Shown: piece after piece, positions 37,122-48,100 of the stretch
Layout of the letters: every line of letters starts with the position of its first letter
Position numbering within the stretch: position 1 is the stretch's first letter
From: Phoronis australis
Lineage: Eukaryota > Phoronida > Phoronidae
Reading direction: 5' to 3'
NCBI GenBank assembly: GCA_002633005.1
Contig: NMRA01000467.1
Location: 26,775 to 90,774 of the forward strand
DNA length: 64,000 nucleotides
Notes under the pieces: generated by a model
What the model was told of the DNA's origin: nothing
The model's input: the letters and a program-made list of their open reading frames with translations, nothing else
The model's database searches: none
Position numbers and translations under genes: made by a program

Positions 37122-37454
37122 GATGGTGTTTTGTCACATGCTGCAGACTTTACTTTCAGCCATGATATTCAACCAGTTGGATGGCCATTTCATTCCACAC
37201 GTGGCCACTTTCTCTCTGCTGTACTTTCACTGCTCACTGCATTGGTAGTCAGACACCATGAAGCATAGGCTACTTCCAGATTTAATTTTGGTATTCTAGG
37301 TGTCAATACTATAGCAACTGTGATGGTAGTCCTTACAGTCTATGTCAGAACAAGAGTATCTACTATACCACGATATCAGCCTCGAATAGCCAATACAACC
37401 GTTCAAGAACCCATTCAGTTATTTAACGGCGTTAAATAATATTTTGGCGGGAAA

Positions 37455-37528
37455 CTGAGGCCGGCTTCAAACCCGGTCCGCAAGAGTTTCGGTCCGTCGA
37501 CTTTACCACTTCACCACTCAGCGGCTGA
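37455..37528 (-). repeat. tRNA-derived SINE head or tRNA pseudogene
   Basis: Minus strand GAGTGGTGAAGTGGTAAAG (A-box region) and CCGGGTTTGAAGCC (B-box region) lie at tRNA-like spacing. The arms do not fold cleanly. Confidence 0.55.
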
Positions 37529-37559
37529 CGTCATCGAACGTGAATAGAATACTTACTCT

Positions 37560-37995
37560 GGAGTTCCGAATAATATTGTAGAGACAGCAATAATAGTATA
37601 GACTGGAAAATTTCAAGATTTTTAAAAATGCTAGAGACTCTAATAATAGGATAGGCCCAACATCTTTGCAACTAGAAAAGTTGAATAATAGTATAGAATG
37701 GAATAATGGTATAGGCGGCAAATTTGTGGAAATTTAAACATAGTATAGACTGGAATAATGATATTGATTACAAATTTAGGTAAAGTCTAATAATGATATT
37801 GAAGGGAATAATAATAATGATGCTAAACAGCAAATTCTAGGGAATATTGGTATAGATGGGAAATATGTGGAAAATTAAAAATAGTATAGACTGGAATAAT
37901 GGTTACAAATTTGTGTAAAATCTAGTAACGGAAGATCGAAATGATAGGAAGTGCAAAATCAAATAATAATATAGATGGGAATAATTATAGTGCAA
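37560..37995 (+). repeat. Degenerate tandem repeat, aataatagtatagactgg type
   Basis: Many imperfect copies of gaataat(g)gtatagac(t)gg alternate with aaatttgtggaaa-like words. It has no coding potential. Confidence 0.7.
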
Positions 37996-39654
37996 AGAAG
38001 CAAATTCTGTCTGACTTACCACCGCTTTAAGTAATTGTTTCAAAGAAAAACTTGTAAACTGAACATTAGCATAGTTAAATTATTGCAGTGGTGTATCCAC
38101 ACATGCCATAACATAGTACAGTGAAGTGGAAAAACAGTGTCATTGCTAAAACAAAGACCATTCATTTATTCAATAACTTCAAATGGAAGTCTATATAGAC
38201 GTGTTTCAAACAGTACGCGGAATCATTTTACTCAAAAAAGAATGTGACATTCGTATTAGAGATGCCAAAGTTGACTTAGTACAAAACCTATAACAATGAG
38301 GTAAAGATTTCAGCAGCAATGTCCAGTCTTCCATGAAGCCGACAGTCTGAATAAGGACAATAAAGAGTCTTGGTAAAACAAGTCGCATTTTTATTATACA
38401 TTTTCCTGACAGTCGAGCCTTTGTTTTCTCTCAATCTCTTGTCTTGCACAATGTTCTTACTCAATACCCTCATAATGTTACTCAGAATTCGACGTCAAAA
38501 AGTCGGTACATCCAAAATTTTACACGGCCAAAAATTGAGATTTCTTGCAGAATTGCCCAACATTCGAGTCCACGACCGCGACTATGTCCACCATCTTGAG
38601 TATCTAATTAGGTATAAACAAACCGATTCACATGCGTTTTTCCATTTATTTGGACAGGAGAGCAAGTAGAAATCAATTTCAATAGGTACCGACTAGATTG
38701 TCGAACATTAGCAACTATGTTATTTTCAAGATTGTCACAAGTGCATTCTTCCTGTTCATAAAACAATCTATTCTCAAGTTTGGAGCGAATTGTAAAAATG
38801 CTGGCGATGGCAATGTTGTCGGCAACTTGTTGATTGAAAGGATCGGCACCGTTCATTAATTACACGGGTATTTACGCTTTGTGGACTGGTCGCGTTATCA
38901 CCGCGGTCCGTATCTATAGTTGGATTATTTGTCGTACCAGCATCTGAATCAATGTCTGTCTCTGGAACATCTCTCGGTTTGTAAAATAATCCTCGAATTC
39001 TTTAGGCCTTTGTGCTGCAGAGGACATGATTAAGTACTATGCAGAATGCGCATGTCAATAATGACGGAAACAGCAGATAACACTGGCTGTGGAAAATCTC
39101 GAAATTACTCCTCCCAGAAACACAAACTTTGGGGACAGACACAGTGAAGAGTTGTAACGGCTTGCCCATTTTTCACAGGGTGCAATCATAAATATTGGAT
39201 CACCCAAAGAAACTCGTCGAAAGCGTTTTTATTCATATGTATGGTTAGCTGCCGGTAACACCGATCTGTGTCACGGGGTGCGCGGAATATTGAAAAATGC
39301 ACTTTTTGAGCATTGAATTTCTCATTTCTGAAATTACTGATAGCCTATTTCTTTGAGCTACTGCCAACCAGACGTTAATATTGAGAAAGTGGTCATCATT
39401 TCAAGCTTTTTTAAATTTTGCCAACCCTTTCTTGATTTTGACCGATCCTGTCGAACCTGTCAAAAATAACATTCTGGCCGTCCCACAGAAGACCTCTGCG
39501 TAAACCCTTGCTTGGGAGTCCGATTATTTTACGCTTTGAAACATGCAGTTGTATATTTTAGCAAATAAACTCTTTCAATGTGTATGACATGTGACTTCCG
39601 TGTGTAACACGGAGTCGTATATAACTCTTCTAAATTACAAACTCTGAACTGAGT

Positions 39655-39728
39655 GTCTCGTGGTCTAGAGGTTTAGAGCGAATTCGATCGTCTTATGACC
39701 AAAGTACGATACCCGCTATCAACAGCAA
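39655..39728 (+). repeat. tRNA-derived SINE head or tRNA pseudogene
   Basis: TCGTGGTCTAGAGGTTTAGAGCG resembles an A box and AAAGTACGATACCCG a decayed B box. Confidence 0.45.
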
Positions 39729-39729
39729 A

Positions 39730-42700
39730 GTTTTTGTGTAACAAATTTGTATTGAATGAAACAAAAATTGTGAACTTGCTGAATCAAATAACCGTGGAGA
39801 GTGGAAAAAGGTTTGTAAATTAATAAACGTAGAGACCCGAATAAGCTTCATATAGATCGGAAAACGAGTTTGAAAAAAATAATCGTATAGATACGGCTAT
39901 TCGGAAGTCGAGAGTAAATGAGCACGTGCAATAATCTCATGTCCAACAAACAATATTGTACTGACATTTATATGCTATGAAATATGAGACCCATAATTTT
40001 AAGACATCTTTAATTCTGTAAAATTCATCTGCCGTTTTCTCTCACTTTTAAACCATTGATCTCCGGTTTGTATGCGATTAACATGTCATTGGGATCCTTC
40101 AACTTCGACACATTATACTTAATAATCATTGGTAACCTAAGCAGATGATATTTTCATGGTGGAAGCTTCTAAAGCATGAATAGATGTAGCAAGCAAGACC
40201 AGTGGTTTAAGAATTATTTTACAAATTTACTTTTCTATTTTGTTTCAATTTTTATTTGATTTTAAGTAAAATCATCATTTCAACAAAAAAACCTCTGTGT
40301 TTGTTAAAAGGTCACGAACTCCAACCCAGGTTTCTGACATAGAAAGTAGTTACAAAAGCCGAGGCGAGTCGAGGAAGGTATATCGATTCATTGCAATGTT
40401 TATCTTCAATATGTTGCATTAATAAATAATTTCACGTTCTCAGTCATTATCCCACTTATCTAAGGTGTCCTTTACTTTACAATAGTTGACACGTATCAGC
40501 TGACATGGAACGAGTTGTTTCAGTGCAAGTACGTGTGTAAACAGAACTGACACAAAGGAAATTGACACCATGGTGACAGCTTTTGCCACCTGTTGGTGAA
40601 GTAGAGCAATTTGTGCTTGATCATCTTGCTCCGTGTCAATTATATGTCTAAACGCGAATTTAGGGTAAGGCGGAAAGAATCATCCCTACTGCACTTATGC
40701 AATGACCTACATACGGGTTGTCTGTCTCTGCAACTCCCGCTATTTGAAAACCTGCGCATGTACGTTCCACTCTCCAGCCTACAACTTCTGTCTTGCTACA
40801 GTTAGTGAATTGTGTATGTCAAGGGCTGCTTGATACTGAGCAATTTGCTCTGTGTCAGTTGCACTGGACCAAACGTTGATGTCTAAACAGGATTTAGAGC
40901 CGTCATAGATTTTGGAGAATTATCACCCTTGGGCAATAATTCTCCAAAATTCACTCGGGCTCTAGATTATGGAGGGATAACGACTCCGCCATGTAATAAT
41001 CTATATAATTATTTGGTGTGAGGGCTGCTGATGAATTGCCAGTGGCTATAAAAATGCCAGTGCCTTGTTGCAGAAGAATCGTAAGACACTTTGTCACTGC
41101 TAGAGAGCCTACTGAGTAATAATCATGAACAAGGTTATTCATTAGTTGATTTGTGTGATCTGATATGATGTCTTTGGTTGTACCAGTTGAGGGTAAGTAG
41201 GGCCTACATGTTGGGACAACACAGGATGGTAATATGATGAGTTACAAATAAGCTGAGACCCAATTTTATGGCGGTAAGTGGTCTAAATCAAAAGTTCACT
41301 TCTTGAATGGAACGTGGGTTTATATTTTGTTCCGAGTCATAGACCTAATTCATGCCGACAGGAGGCGCGTTCCAAAACGAGGCTCGCTATGATAGCTTTG
41401 TTGGCTTATCGGCATACTGGTTGTTTCCTGCTTTGCTCAACGGCTAGAAAAAATACGGACTCTCAACTGTCTGTTTTACAATCCCTAAAGACGTTGAGAT
41501 TTGAAAGCGTTGGGTCGTTGCCATACGCCGTGACGAAGAAAAATATCAGTGTCCATGTAAAATTTATAAATGTTAAGTTTCAAAAAGTTAGATCATATTT
41601 TGTCGTATCTTGGTTGTGGAGCATCATAGCAACGACCTGAGAATCTTCGGCCAGCCAGGCTGTGTTTTCATGACTACAGGTTGAAACATAATGCATTTTT
41701 GTTTCCAAAAAGGACAGGGCCCCAATCCCTCGATTTTGGGGCCAAATATCGGCCCTATTCCCCTCTCAAAGATATTGAAAAATCCCCGAAATACCCTCCA
41801 GGAGGCCAAAAAATTTGCCTAGCGATTGAAGTTCTCTCCGAAATTCATATCACATGTAACCACACATACAAGTGACAATTTGACAGCACAAAATGCTACT
41901 TCAAGTTGAGACAGAGCCAGTGAGAGCTTGCAACAGGGCGTTGGTGCTACTGATATAATCAGAAGGTAGATTTTCCCCTCACTCAATCCTCAGCGAAAAA
42001 TTCCCCTCTTAGGAGACACAGGCACCTTTCCCCTCAGATGAACAAGGCCCCTGAAAAAACATGATAACTATGCTTTGTGCAGTTAACTGAAACTGAGATC
42101 TAAAAAGAGGTCATACTTTGGACGAACGAATTAGGTGATTTAATTTTAAAATTCAACTTGGTCCAGATTGATATTTGAGACCTAACACATAAAATAGATG
42201 TAATAATTATTAAAACCAAGAAATCAGAATTGATGGTCAAATAATTATCAATGTGTGCAAGCTGGGAGTAACTGTTCGTAGGTGGAAGGGAGTGAATGAG
42301 AACCTGGATATAATGTGAAAGTGATTTCTGGGGCTCTGCTTCTTTTTATTTTTCTTTTAATTTAAAAAATGGTCAAGTAAATTTTTACTTTTAATTACAA
42401 GCCTGGTTTTTTATTTTAATAAAAATATATTTAATAACAGATATTCTTTCAGATGAATGACTAATCAACTGTTAGTCCCGGTAGTCTCTACCTCACCAGG
42501 ACCTAGGCTATGCTTGATGTTAATATTCTTGATCAACAAATTAAACCAGATGTGACTAATTGCACATGACAGCAAAATGCCATGAACCACCCCTTTCGAA
42601 TGTATCTTCAACTCGTTAACAATACAAGCAGATGACATGGTTCATGTAGAAAGCATATTTATTAACAGTTTACAAAAAGAAATGTAACCCTGCATTCAGC

Positions 42701-43315
42701 ATTATACCTAATCCGTAACATGACGATCGCCGCAGTTTGGTCTTATTTACTTTTCATGTTTCGAACATCGTTTTCCGAAACAAAAACTCATGCCCTTTGG
42801 TCGGACACCTCTTTGGTGCAATGACTTGTTCTCCAATGTATTTTGCTACATCTCTGTGGTTAATTATCAACACATTTTTAAGGTTTAATATCCAGGTTGG
42901 ACTGGAAAGACCGGCCATTTAACTCACACAATGTCAACTTCTGCTTTGTTTATCGCAGTGAGCCTCGCTTTGCATTTTAATGTCCGCCGCGTGAATTAGG
43001 TCTAATGCATGGCATTAAATGTACTGGCTGGCCAATCAAGTGCTTAGAGATGTTTTTGGCTGCAATAAAAAGGAAAATTATCAATTAAATTATGATTTTT
43101 AAGTTAAGCGTTTTAAGAAAACCGTAGGCTTTTGTAAAAGCTGTGATATTAGTTTATTGGGCAGAATAGATGTAAAAACTTTTACCTTATTTAAGATTAT
43201 TTATGTCATCAATAATTTGGGTATGGATACTGTTCTTAGAGAAGAGATCAATTCTCTGGAAAAATAAGACTCTTAGGGTGAGGAGAGTAAATACCAGTGC
43301 AAATTGTGGCTTTGA
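39730..43315. other. No gene recognised
   Basis: I looked here for the missing first exon of the SelU gene and did not find it. The 41690-42060 stretch has repeated ggggcc / ttcccctctc words and ends with aggcccctgaaaaaac, suggesting a decayed hAT-like element. Confidence 0.35.
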
Positions 43316-43318
43316 CGG

Positions 43319-43682
43319 TACCATATAGTTGACTATAACTCATTGTTGGTTAGCTGTATTCAGCATTATGTACCATATAGTTGACTATAACTAATTGTTG
43401 GTTAGCTGTATTCAGCATTATGTACCATATAGTTGACTATAACTCATTGTTAGTTAGCTGTATTCAGCATTATGTACCATATAGTTGACTATAACTCATT
43501 GTTGGTTAGCTGTATTCAGCATTGTGTACCATATAGTTGACTATAGCTCATTGTTAGTTAGCTGTATTCAGCATTATGTACCATATAGTTGACTATAACT
43601 CAATGTTGGTTAGCTGTATTCAGCATTGTGTACCATATACTTGACTATAACTCATTGTTGGTTAGCTGTATTCAGCATTATG
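43319..43682 (+). repeat. 52-bp minisatellite, seven units
   Basis: Seven units start taccatatagttgactataa, with period exactly 52. Units differ by single changes (for example ggttagc or agttagc). It lies upstream of the LINE remnant and the SelU exons. Confidence 0.95.
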
Positions 43683-43689
43683 TAGACGA

Positions 43690-44590
43690 AGAGAACAAAT
43701 ACTGGAAAGCCTTAGTTTCCAAATTAGCTTTTTAGGAGGTATGGGTGTGCATTACTTTTTAAATCGAATTTTTCGGCCAAGTTGTTGCCTTTGAATGATA
43801 CCGCCCACTTGTATTGTGACTTGTTGAATGCATGGGTAAATTTTAAAATTGTCTTACACAGCGACTTTGATATTATTAGCCATGTAGTATGGAACAATAG
43901 AAATATTTTGAATGATTGCAAATCTGTGTTTTTCCATGGGTCCTACAAAGGTGGTGTAGTTTATGTAAAATATGTATCAGATAAACAATTTTTTTGTTGG
44001 GAAGTTATCAAAGATGCAAATTACGGAGGTGGTTATATTGCTATGCTTTGATGAAGGCATTTAAATTAAGTTACTTAATAGAACGAACTCTTCTAAGACA
44101 AATTCAATGGACAACTTTCATTACAGCCAGATTTGTGCATAATCAACTAAAAATTATTTTTATATAAAATGATTTCACAACCTGTTGTAGGTCACAGATT
44201 AAGTAATATTTATTGAAAGCAACAAATTGGAAAGATTTATGCATTGCCATTCAGACTTGTACTCCTTCCAAAGTTAAAACTTTTAAATATTATTATGTGC
44301 AAAAAGTTGAGATGATAGTTGTTTGTCTTGTAATGCTATTGAAACTTTTGATCATTTGTTTTGTGTTTGTTCACTTGTACAGGTGCTGTGGTCCAAAGTT
44401 CAAGCTTTGTTAAGTAGTGTAACTGAACAAAGCATAGATTTATTAAAGTCTAACTTTTCAAACAACTGTATTTTGGACCTAATTTGGAAGAGCTTAATAA
44501 CTATACAAACTATGCCAGTACTTTATATTTCAGTCATCTTTGCAAGCCTACTATATTCCTTGTATTATTATATCAAAATTTGACAAAAGC
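43690..44590 (+). mobile_element. LINE retrotransposon C-terminal fragment
   Basis: ILNDCKSVFFHGSYKGGVVY and, after a frameshift, CNAIETFDHLFCVCSLVQVL are the linker and zinc-ribbon-like end that follow RT in many LINEs (compare CxxC...EHLFxxC). It is 5'-truncated and decayed, and lies immediately upstream of the first visible SelU exon. Confidence 0.65.
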
Positions 44591-44940
44591 TGATTAGCAG
44601 TTACAAAAAGACCTTGAATTTCACCTTTTGGGAGGCCTTCTGTAAGTACTTGCATGTATATTTACTTGCACATCTATAATTTGGAAACTAAAAGTAACTT
44701 GTTCATTAAGAAGGCGTGTGTGTGTGAATGTTATACCTTTTATATTGCCAGATAGTTATCATTTGCTGTTGCTTTCTTTCTTTTGGGAAATAATAAAAAA
44801 AACATGTTTATACTTATATTTTCATCTATTATTCTTTGTTTTGTAAATTCTCTTTAACAAGCATGGCTGTAAAGCTATCGTAAAAGGTTATCTGTCAGTG
44901 AGACATCACAGACCTACGTATGATTTTCAATCTGTTTCAG

Positions 44941-45145
44941 TCAGTTGCCTTGGAAACCCTTTGGAAAGACAAAGCCTGTGTGATCACATTCCTGCGTCGA
45001 TTTGGATGACCCTTTTGTCGTCTTGCTGCTAAGGAACTTAGTACTCTGAGACCTCAGCTTGATGCTGCAAACGTACGATTTGTCGGCGTTGGCTTGGAGG
45101 AAGTAGGAGTGGAAGAATTTGTGGAGAAGAAATTTTTTGATGGAG
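44941..45145 (+). CDS. SelU exon with in-frame TGA (Sec) in the UxxC motif
   Basis: The acceptor is tctgtttcag. It reads SVALETLWKDKACVITFLRR, F, G, U (TGA 45007-45009), P, F, C (45016-45018), R. It continues with RFVGVGLEEVGVEEFVEKKF and ends GAT GGA G at a GTTTGT donor. Everything before and after the TGA is conserved and open, which argues against a chance nonsense change. Confidence 0.93.
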
Positions 45146-48100
45146 GTTTGTGTAATATGTAACCATGTGTTAATTTGTAGTGAGTGCTAATCTGATAACT
45201 TTTTCTCCTATCCTACCCCTACCCTCACAGCAACCTATCAAATACGCAACACTTCAGCTATGGTGAGCGCCACGCATCATGGCATGCTTTAAAAGGGGAC
45301 TGTAGTCAAAATAATGTTGCAGTTAATCGGTTCTAACATACAAATAAAACTCACATTTGCCTGACTTGCGTGCCAAACAAAAGCCAATTCGTATTCATGG
45401 TCAAAACACTGAATTCTGAAAGCCATCGCTGATTGGCTGATGTGTCAGTGACGTGAACGGCGGGGTATCGGCTGCTTTGCACATTCATTGCTTATGTCAT
45501 ATTTGAAGAGTTTACATCGTAATTTATTATTGTATCAATCGTCCTTATTTTTTNNNNNNNNNNNNNNNNNNNNNNNNNNNNNNNNNNNNNNNNNNNNNNN
45601 NNNNNNNNNNNNNNNNNNNNNNNNNNNNNNNNNNNNNNNNNNNNNNNNNNNNNNNNNNNNNNNNNNNNNNNNNNNNNNNNNNNNNNNNNNNNNNNNNNNN
45701 NNNNNNNNNNNNNNNNNNNNNNNNNNNNNNNNNNNNNNNNNNNNNNNNNNNNNNNNNNNNNNNNNNNNNNNNNNNNNNNNNNNNNNNNNNNNNNNNNNNN
45801 NNNNNNNNNNNNNNNNNNNNNNNNNNNNNNNNNNNNNNNNNNNNNNNNNNNNNNNNNNNNNNNNNNNNNNNNNNNNNNNNNNNNNNNNNNNNNNNNNNNN
45901 NNNNNNNNNNNNNNNNNNNNNNNNNNNNNNNNNNNNNNNNNNNNNNNNNNNNNNNNNNNNNNNNNNNNNNNNNNNNNNNNNNNNNNNNNNNNNNNNNNNN
46001 NNNNNNNNNNNNNNNNNNNNNNNNNNNNNNNNNNNNNNNNNNNNNNNNNNNNNNNNNNNNNNNNNNNNNNNNNNNNNNNNNNNNNNNNNNNNNNNNNNNN
46101 NNNNNNNNNNNNNNNNNNNNNNNNNNNNNNNNNNNNNNNNNNNNNNNNNNNNNNNNNNNNNNNNNNNNNNNNNNNNNNNNNNNNNNNNNNNNNNNNNNNN
46201 NNNNNNNNNNNNNNNNNNNNNNNNNNNNNNNNNNNNNNNNNNNNNNNNNCTGGCTGACTGGATGGCTAGAGTCCACATTGCCCTCGGCACAGTCACTGAC
46301 ACCAGTTACACCGGCAAATTTTCGTCTGACGATGACGATGACTAGGTATCACTTTGTGTTGCCTCGGCTCAAACAGGTATCCCTTGTGACCCGAAATTTC
46401 ACACTAAAATTTCTTATTCCGACAATACAAAAAACGCTACTTGATTGCACGCTAACACAGGACAGTGACTTTGCCCCCGCCAAATACGTCACGAGACTAA
46501 GCAGCGCTCCAAGCCGGTAATTTTTTGAGCTTCGTTAGAGAACATAAGTTTAATTTTTGGTATTGAATTATTTGTGAAATTAATCAACAATTCATAGAAA
46601 ACTATCCAGAATTTATTCAGAATAAAATACAGTTCCCTTTTAAGTCATCACAGGTTTGAAAGCTCATGTCTTGTTTATTTCATTCATCGCCACAAATAAA
46701 GGGTTTCATCTTTAAACGACATTCTTGAAAAACTTGTGGCAAAAGTTGATAAGTTGTTAATTTTGCTTCTCACTTTCAAGCATACGTGGCTGCATAATTT
46801 GATTCACCACTGACCTGCTTTTTTCAGAATTGTACATAGACGAAAAGAAAACATGCTATCAACAATTAGGTTATAAAAGGTAAGTTTTCCTCTTGAATAG
46901 CATTTTTTGCCTGAGAATCACGTGGGGTATGTAAGGTTTGCGATTAGGCTTCTATCGTAGTTATAGTTTCCTGGGCAATAGTCACATTGTCCCAGATTTT
47001 GAGAACCAGTTAGATGCCTGTTATTCAGCGGAAGAAACAGGTTCTCTAAACGCTCGACTCCTGTGACTGTCACTTTCTGAGACTATAATCAGAGTGGATT
47101 AAGAGTGAGATGTCTCTCCAAACTCAGTCTGTGTTAAAATATGACCTGTTTAATACAGTAAACTGCAGCTACTCAACAAAATTTGGTTTATTTCATCTGA
47201 TGCTGAAAAAGTGAGGTATTTTAATGTTAACTAAGATTTTTCTGAACAATCAAATGACAATCACAAGGTTCCTTTACTGAACTGTAATTTTTCAATTGTT
47301 CCTCACCTGTTTTACTTCAGATTAGGATTTTTTGGAACAATTGGAGCGATTTTTGGCAAGAAGTCAAGAGAAGCAAATACAAAGGTGAGGTTCTAGAACG
47401 TTCTGTTTTTTGGCTAATTTTAAAGCAGTGGAAGAACTATTTTAATTGCAAGGTGTTTTATTGATATTTTATGAAGTGTACTAGTTGTTACATATTATAT
47501 TGATATTTTATGAAGTGTACTAGTTGTTACATATTATATTGATATTTTATGAAGTGTACTAGTTGTTACATATTATATTGATATTTTATGAAGTGTACTA
47601 GTTGTTGCATATTATATTCAAATTGGGAAAATTTGTTGATGGACTCTTGCTTACTACCCTCATGCTTCCAAAATAATATGAATCCAGGGTCGAGGCTCTG
47701 CAAACAGAACTCTGCAGGCCATAACTGTGAATTCAATGACAGAGCTATGTACTAGAAACCAAGCAAGGCCAGCGATCAGAAACTGCGCCCAAAGCTTCCG
47801 TGTCTCACACCCATGCTATAGTTTGGTTTCTGTGTTGTTTTTTAACCCTGACAGCCTTCCTTATTCATTACTCTAACTTAGTATCACCCCTTGTTAACTG
47901 AAATGTCTTCATTGAATGAAGTGTTTTCATTTAGCCATCAGACATTTTGAAAGGTTAAAAGCTGGTTCAATCCCACATTCCATCAATACTTTTGACAAGT
48001 TAGACCATTTACCACAATTCGTTCCTTATTCAGATGGTTTCTGTACTTGATAAGAAGTGACAGTTGACTATTGCCTGAGATCATGCTCAGCACATGAAAT

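Noticed and set aside
38608-39028. Minus-strand start MSSAAQRPKEFEDYFT followed by an acidic open stretch
   Set aside because: Frames break after about 16-37 codons, no splice sites fit, and no family is recognised. Possibly a decayed element gene.
42930-43000. ATG with short signal-like peptide (MSTSALFIAVSLALH) as first exon of the SelU gene
   Set aside because: It does not resemble the N-terminus of PRXL2 proteins and has no donor site in a usable phase.
45488-46345. Open frame across assembly gap 2
   Set aside because: Made of unresolved bases inside a transposon; no support for a continuous protein.
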